Made by a program: the position numbers and the translations under genes. The notes under the pieces were generated by a model that saw nothing but the letters and a program-made list of their open reading frames with translations, was not told the origin of the DNA and made no database searches. From NCBI GenBank assembly GCA_030621945.1, contig JAUXGS010000035.1, positions 1 through 8,111 of the forward strand: a stretch of DNA of 8,111 nt, written 5' to 3'. Positions 6,496 to 8,111 of this stretch are shown here, in pieces. Source of the DNA: Methanosarcinales archaeon (GTDB lineage: Archaea; Halobacteriota; Syntropharchaeia; Alkanophagales; Methanospirareceae). Position 1 is the first letter of the stretch. Every line of letters starts with the position of its first letter.

Positions 6496-6498
6496 CTT

Positions 6499-7188
6499 AT
6501 GCCAAGCCCCATCTTGTTCCTATATGAGGAACTATTACAGCGAGGAATAATGAAATCGCCCATCCCGGTGAATCATATTCTTCTTGTCCTGGATGAAACT
6601 GACCTTCTCGCAGATGAGCGGGGAATGGAAAAGCTCAAGCACTTCATACGGTGGTGCCATGCACTGAACATAGAGATTATAAGTGTTTACATTAGCGTTA
6701 TCCACGAGGGGGTGGATAGACGCTTATTGGAAGACGCATATTCCCACCTCGAAGAAGAGCTAACAAAGACGTTGAGCAAAGAAAATGTTTCCTTAATTAT
6801 ATATGGCGGCGAATCAGAACGCGAACCAGCGTATACAAAGTTCGTAGAAGATACGGGTGCTAACAAAAGGAGAATAACGGTTTCATTAGGGTTTGGTGGT
6901 AGAAGCGAGCTGACAGAGGCGGTAAAAGAGATAGTAAAGAAGGTGAAGACAGGGGAGATAGAGCCTGAAGAGATTGATGAGAAGGTGATAGAATCGGAGT
7001 TGCTCTTCAAATCGGAGCCAGACCTCGTCATCAGGTCTGGTGCCACACGATTAATGGACTTTTTGATATGGCAATCGGTGTATACCGAGTTTTACTTTAC
7101 CGATATGAATTGGGCAAAATTCAGGAAGATAGACCTCTTGAGGGCGGTTAGAGATTTCAAAATGCGTGAGCGACGATTTGGAGGTTAA
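6499..7188 (+). CDS. Divergent cis-prenyltransferase homologue, probably non-catalytic subunit (229 aa)
   Basis: The C-terminal half is plainly the undecaprenyl diphosphate synthase family: GFGGRSELTEAV at 131-142, PDLVIRSG at 174-181, FLIWQSVYTEFYFTDMNW at 188-205 and RERRFGG at the end. The first half is degenerate. The family's M-D-G-N-x-R-W-A motif is replaced by LDETDLLA at 31-38, keeping only the Asp and Ala, and the S-x-E-N-W-x-R motif is gone. R179, R184 and E197 match E. coli R194, R200 and E213, but the R-T-x-G-E-x-R segment has lost one residue and its Glu. This pattern recalls NgBR/Nus1, the non-catalytic half of two-subunit polyprenyl synthases, and similar heteromers reported in Methanosarcina. 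I chose ATG 6499 because LYEELLQRG matches the helix that precedes the core in this family. ATG 6550, with GAGG before it, is the alternative. Longer readings would overlap the tRNA. Confidence 0.85.
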   Translation: MPSPILFLYEELLQRGIMKSPIPVNHILLVLDETDLLADERGMEKLKHFIRWCHALNIEIISVYISVIHEGVDRRLLEDAYSHLEEELTKTLSKENVSLIIYGGESEREPAYTKFVEDTGANKRRITVSLGFGGRSELTEAVKEIVKKVKTGEIEPEEIDEKVIESELLFKSEPDLVIRSGATRLMDFLIWQSVYTEFYFTDMNWAKFRKIDLLRAVRDFKMRERRFGG

Positions 7189-7192
7189 GAAA

Positions 7193-7990
7193 TCACAGGT
7201 CGAAGAAGTTTATCTTCCTCATCCACGTGCTCACCGCACGCCGTGCCTGTTCCGGATTTGCAAAATTCTTTTCGATCTCTGCATCTTTAGGCGTTCCTAT
7301 GAACGGGTTTACTGCTCTCTTCTCCACATCGGCGACCCAGATCATTACTCCGCCAACCTCATGCTCCCTGACAAACGAGATAAAAGGAGCAGGCGTTTTC
7401 TCTGTTGGAACCACGATTACCGTTTCCTCCGTTTCGGTTTTTTCTAATGTTGCATGATGCTCCTCTCTGAACTGCGGCACGAACTTTATGGAGGAAAATA
7501 TGAAGAGGTGTAGGTCTCTGTGAGTGGTTTTGTCTTTTTTCACAGCTATCAGCTCACAATGCTCATTTTCACACACGCTTGTCTCGTCTTTTACCTCGTA
7601 GTTACACCGTTCCAGGAAATCCGTTATTAGGTCCTTCAACGCACTTAACGGGCTTCTTATCTTCGCCCAGCGTAAAAACGCTTCCTCCAATTCTTCAGCC
7701 AGGTAGCCATGTGTCGGCAAACAGTAAAATACCTCGCCTTGATAATTTATCCGCGTGTGCATATCAGGCGAGAAGACAGATATTTTCTCGGTGCTCGTTG
7801 TTATGCTTTTGAAGATCAACGCTTCTAAATTACCCCTTAATTCTTTTTCTAACTCTTCTTTTTCCGCATCGCTGAGTGAGTTTACGCACTCCCGTATCTT
7901 CACAGAGAGTTCGCCTTCTGAGAGTACCTTATGCTTCTGGCAATATGCGGAGAGGCGTTCAAATATCTGTAATAACGGTTCTTGTTTCAT
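7193..7990 (-). CDS. Conserved-looking protein of unknown function (265 aa)
   Basis: I do not recognise the family. There is no signal peptide or membrane segment. Residues 1-65 are helical (LLQIFERLSAYCQKH, and DAEKEELEKELRGNLEALI). A middle domain at about 80-225 has alternating strands and helices: VFYCLPTHGYLAEELEEAF at 87-105, FLERCNYEVKDETSVCENEH at 125-144, then strands ELIAVKK, LHLFIFSS, TVIVVP and GVMIWVAD. The C-terminus ends in a helix with an aromatic tail, TWMRKINFFDL. The strand pattern is loosely like a Mrr/restriction-endonuclease fold, but the catalytic acidic and Lys residues are not in place. Three Cys at about 129, 140 and 145 with nearby His could bind metal, which is a guess. 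The ATG at 7988-7990 has no ribosome-binding site. A weak TATA-like GAATAAAA near 8012-8019 on the minus strand, about 25 bases before the ATG, suggests a leaderless mRNA. It converges on the prenyltransferase homologue with a 4-base gap. Confidence 0.8.
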   Translation of the reverse strand: MKQEPLLQIFERLSAYCQKHKVLSEGELSVKIRECVNSLSDAEKEELEKELRGNLEALIFKSITTSTEKISVFSPDMHTRINYQGEVFYCLPTHGYLAEELEEAFLRWAKIRSPLSALKDLITDFLERCNYEVKDETSVCENEHCELIAVKKDKTTHRDLHLFIFSSIKFVPQFREEHHATLEKTETEETVIVVPTEKTPAPFISFVREHEVGGVMIWVADVEKRAVNPFIGTPKDAEIEKNFANPEQARRAVSTWMRKINFFDL

Positions 7991-8111
7991 TGTTCTGAGA
8001 TATGCAACGGGTTTTATTCACCGTGTAGTTCAAAAATACAAAAGCAGGTAATTAAATTTTAACTACCTCTCGTTATCCAAAAAAGATAAAAATTTGAGGT
8101 AATAGGTTTCA

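Noticed and set aside
6442..6498. Longer reading of the prenyltransferase homologue beginning at ATG 6442
   Set aside because: The first 19 codons are the anticodon, variable and T arms of the tRNA-Ser gene, so they are not part of the protein.
7193..7990. Restriction-endonuclease-like (Mrr or PD-(D/E)xK) enzyme
   Set aside because: The strand pattern around ELIAVKK is suggestive, but no properly spaced D, (E/Q) and K set can be found.
7991..8111. Possible gene or RNA in the right-hand end
   Set aside because: Only AT-rich sequence with short imperfect repeats (AGGTAAT twice); no open frame of note or stable fold.

Overview
The window looks like a chromosomal segment from a euryarchaeon, probably a relative of methanogenic or methane-oxidising archaea (Methanomicrobia, Syntrophoarchaea or ANME type). 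The evidence is a CetZ-type tubulin, an archaeal-type leucyl-tRNA synthetase, TATA boxes about 25 bases before the inferred transcription starts, a tRNA-Ser without encoded CCA, and heavy use of AGA/AGG and ATA codons. The exact lineage is inference. There is no sign of a virus, transposon, integrase or CRISPR array.

Layout. At the left end two minus-strand genes are read towards base 1: a 447-residue coiled-coil protein of unknown function (719-2062), then leuS (1-578, cut by the window edge). A divergent intergenic region around 2063-2208 holds a palindromic TATA element. To its right, on the plus strand, are a 298-residue coiled-coil protein with a possible C-terminal winged helix (2209-3105) and, overlapping it, a protein with a C-terminal PRC-barrel (3102-3836). 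Next comes a well-formed promoter with a perfect inverted repeat, driving cetZ (3994-5145). A membrane-anchored surface protein (5174-6034) and a small winged-helix protein (6082-6357) follow. After them is a tRNA-Ser(GCT) gene (6410-6495) with its own promoter, and only three bases later a divergent cis-prenyltransferase homologue (6499-7188). This meets, tail to tail with a 4-base gap, an unrecognised 265-residue gene on the minus strand (7193-7990). The last 121 bases hold only AT-rich sequence.

How the genes may work together (inference). CetZ is a GTP-dependent cytoskeletal polymer involved in archaeal cell shape and motility. PRC-barrel proteins act with FtsZ/SepF in haloarchaeal division. 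Here a CetZ lies next to a PRC-barrel protein, two coiled-coil proteins and a secreted single-pass membrane protein whose cytoplasmic tail is short and basic. The block 2209-6034 is therefore a candidate cytoskeleton-to-envelope module, possibly with the 91-residue winged-helix protein as regulator. The prenyltransferase homologue has lost most of the diphosphate-binding motif but keeps the C-terminal half of the family. It may be the non-catalytic partner of a two-subunit polyprenyl diphosphate synthase that makes lipid carriers for glycosylation of surface proteins. Its mRNA can apparently arise only by read-through from the tRNA gene.
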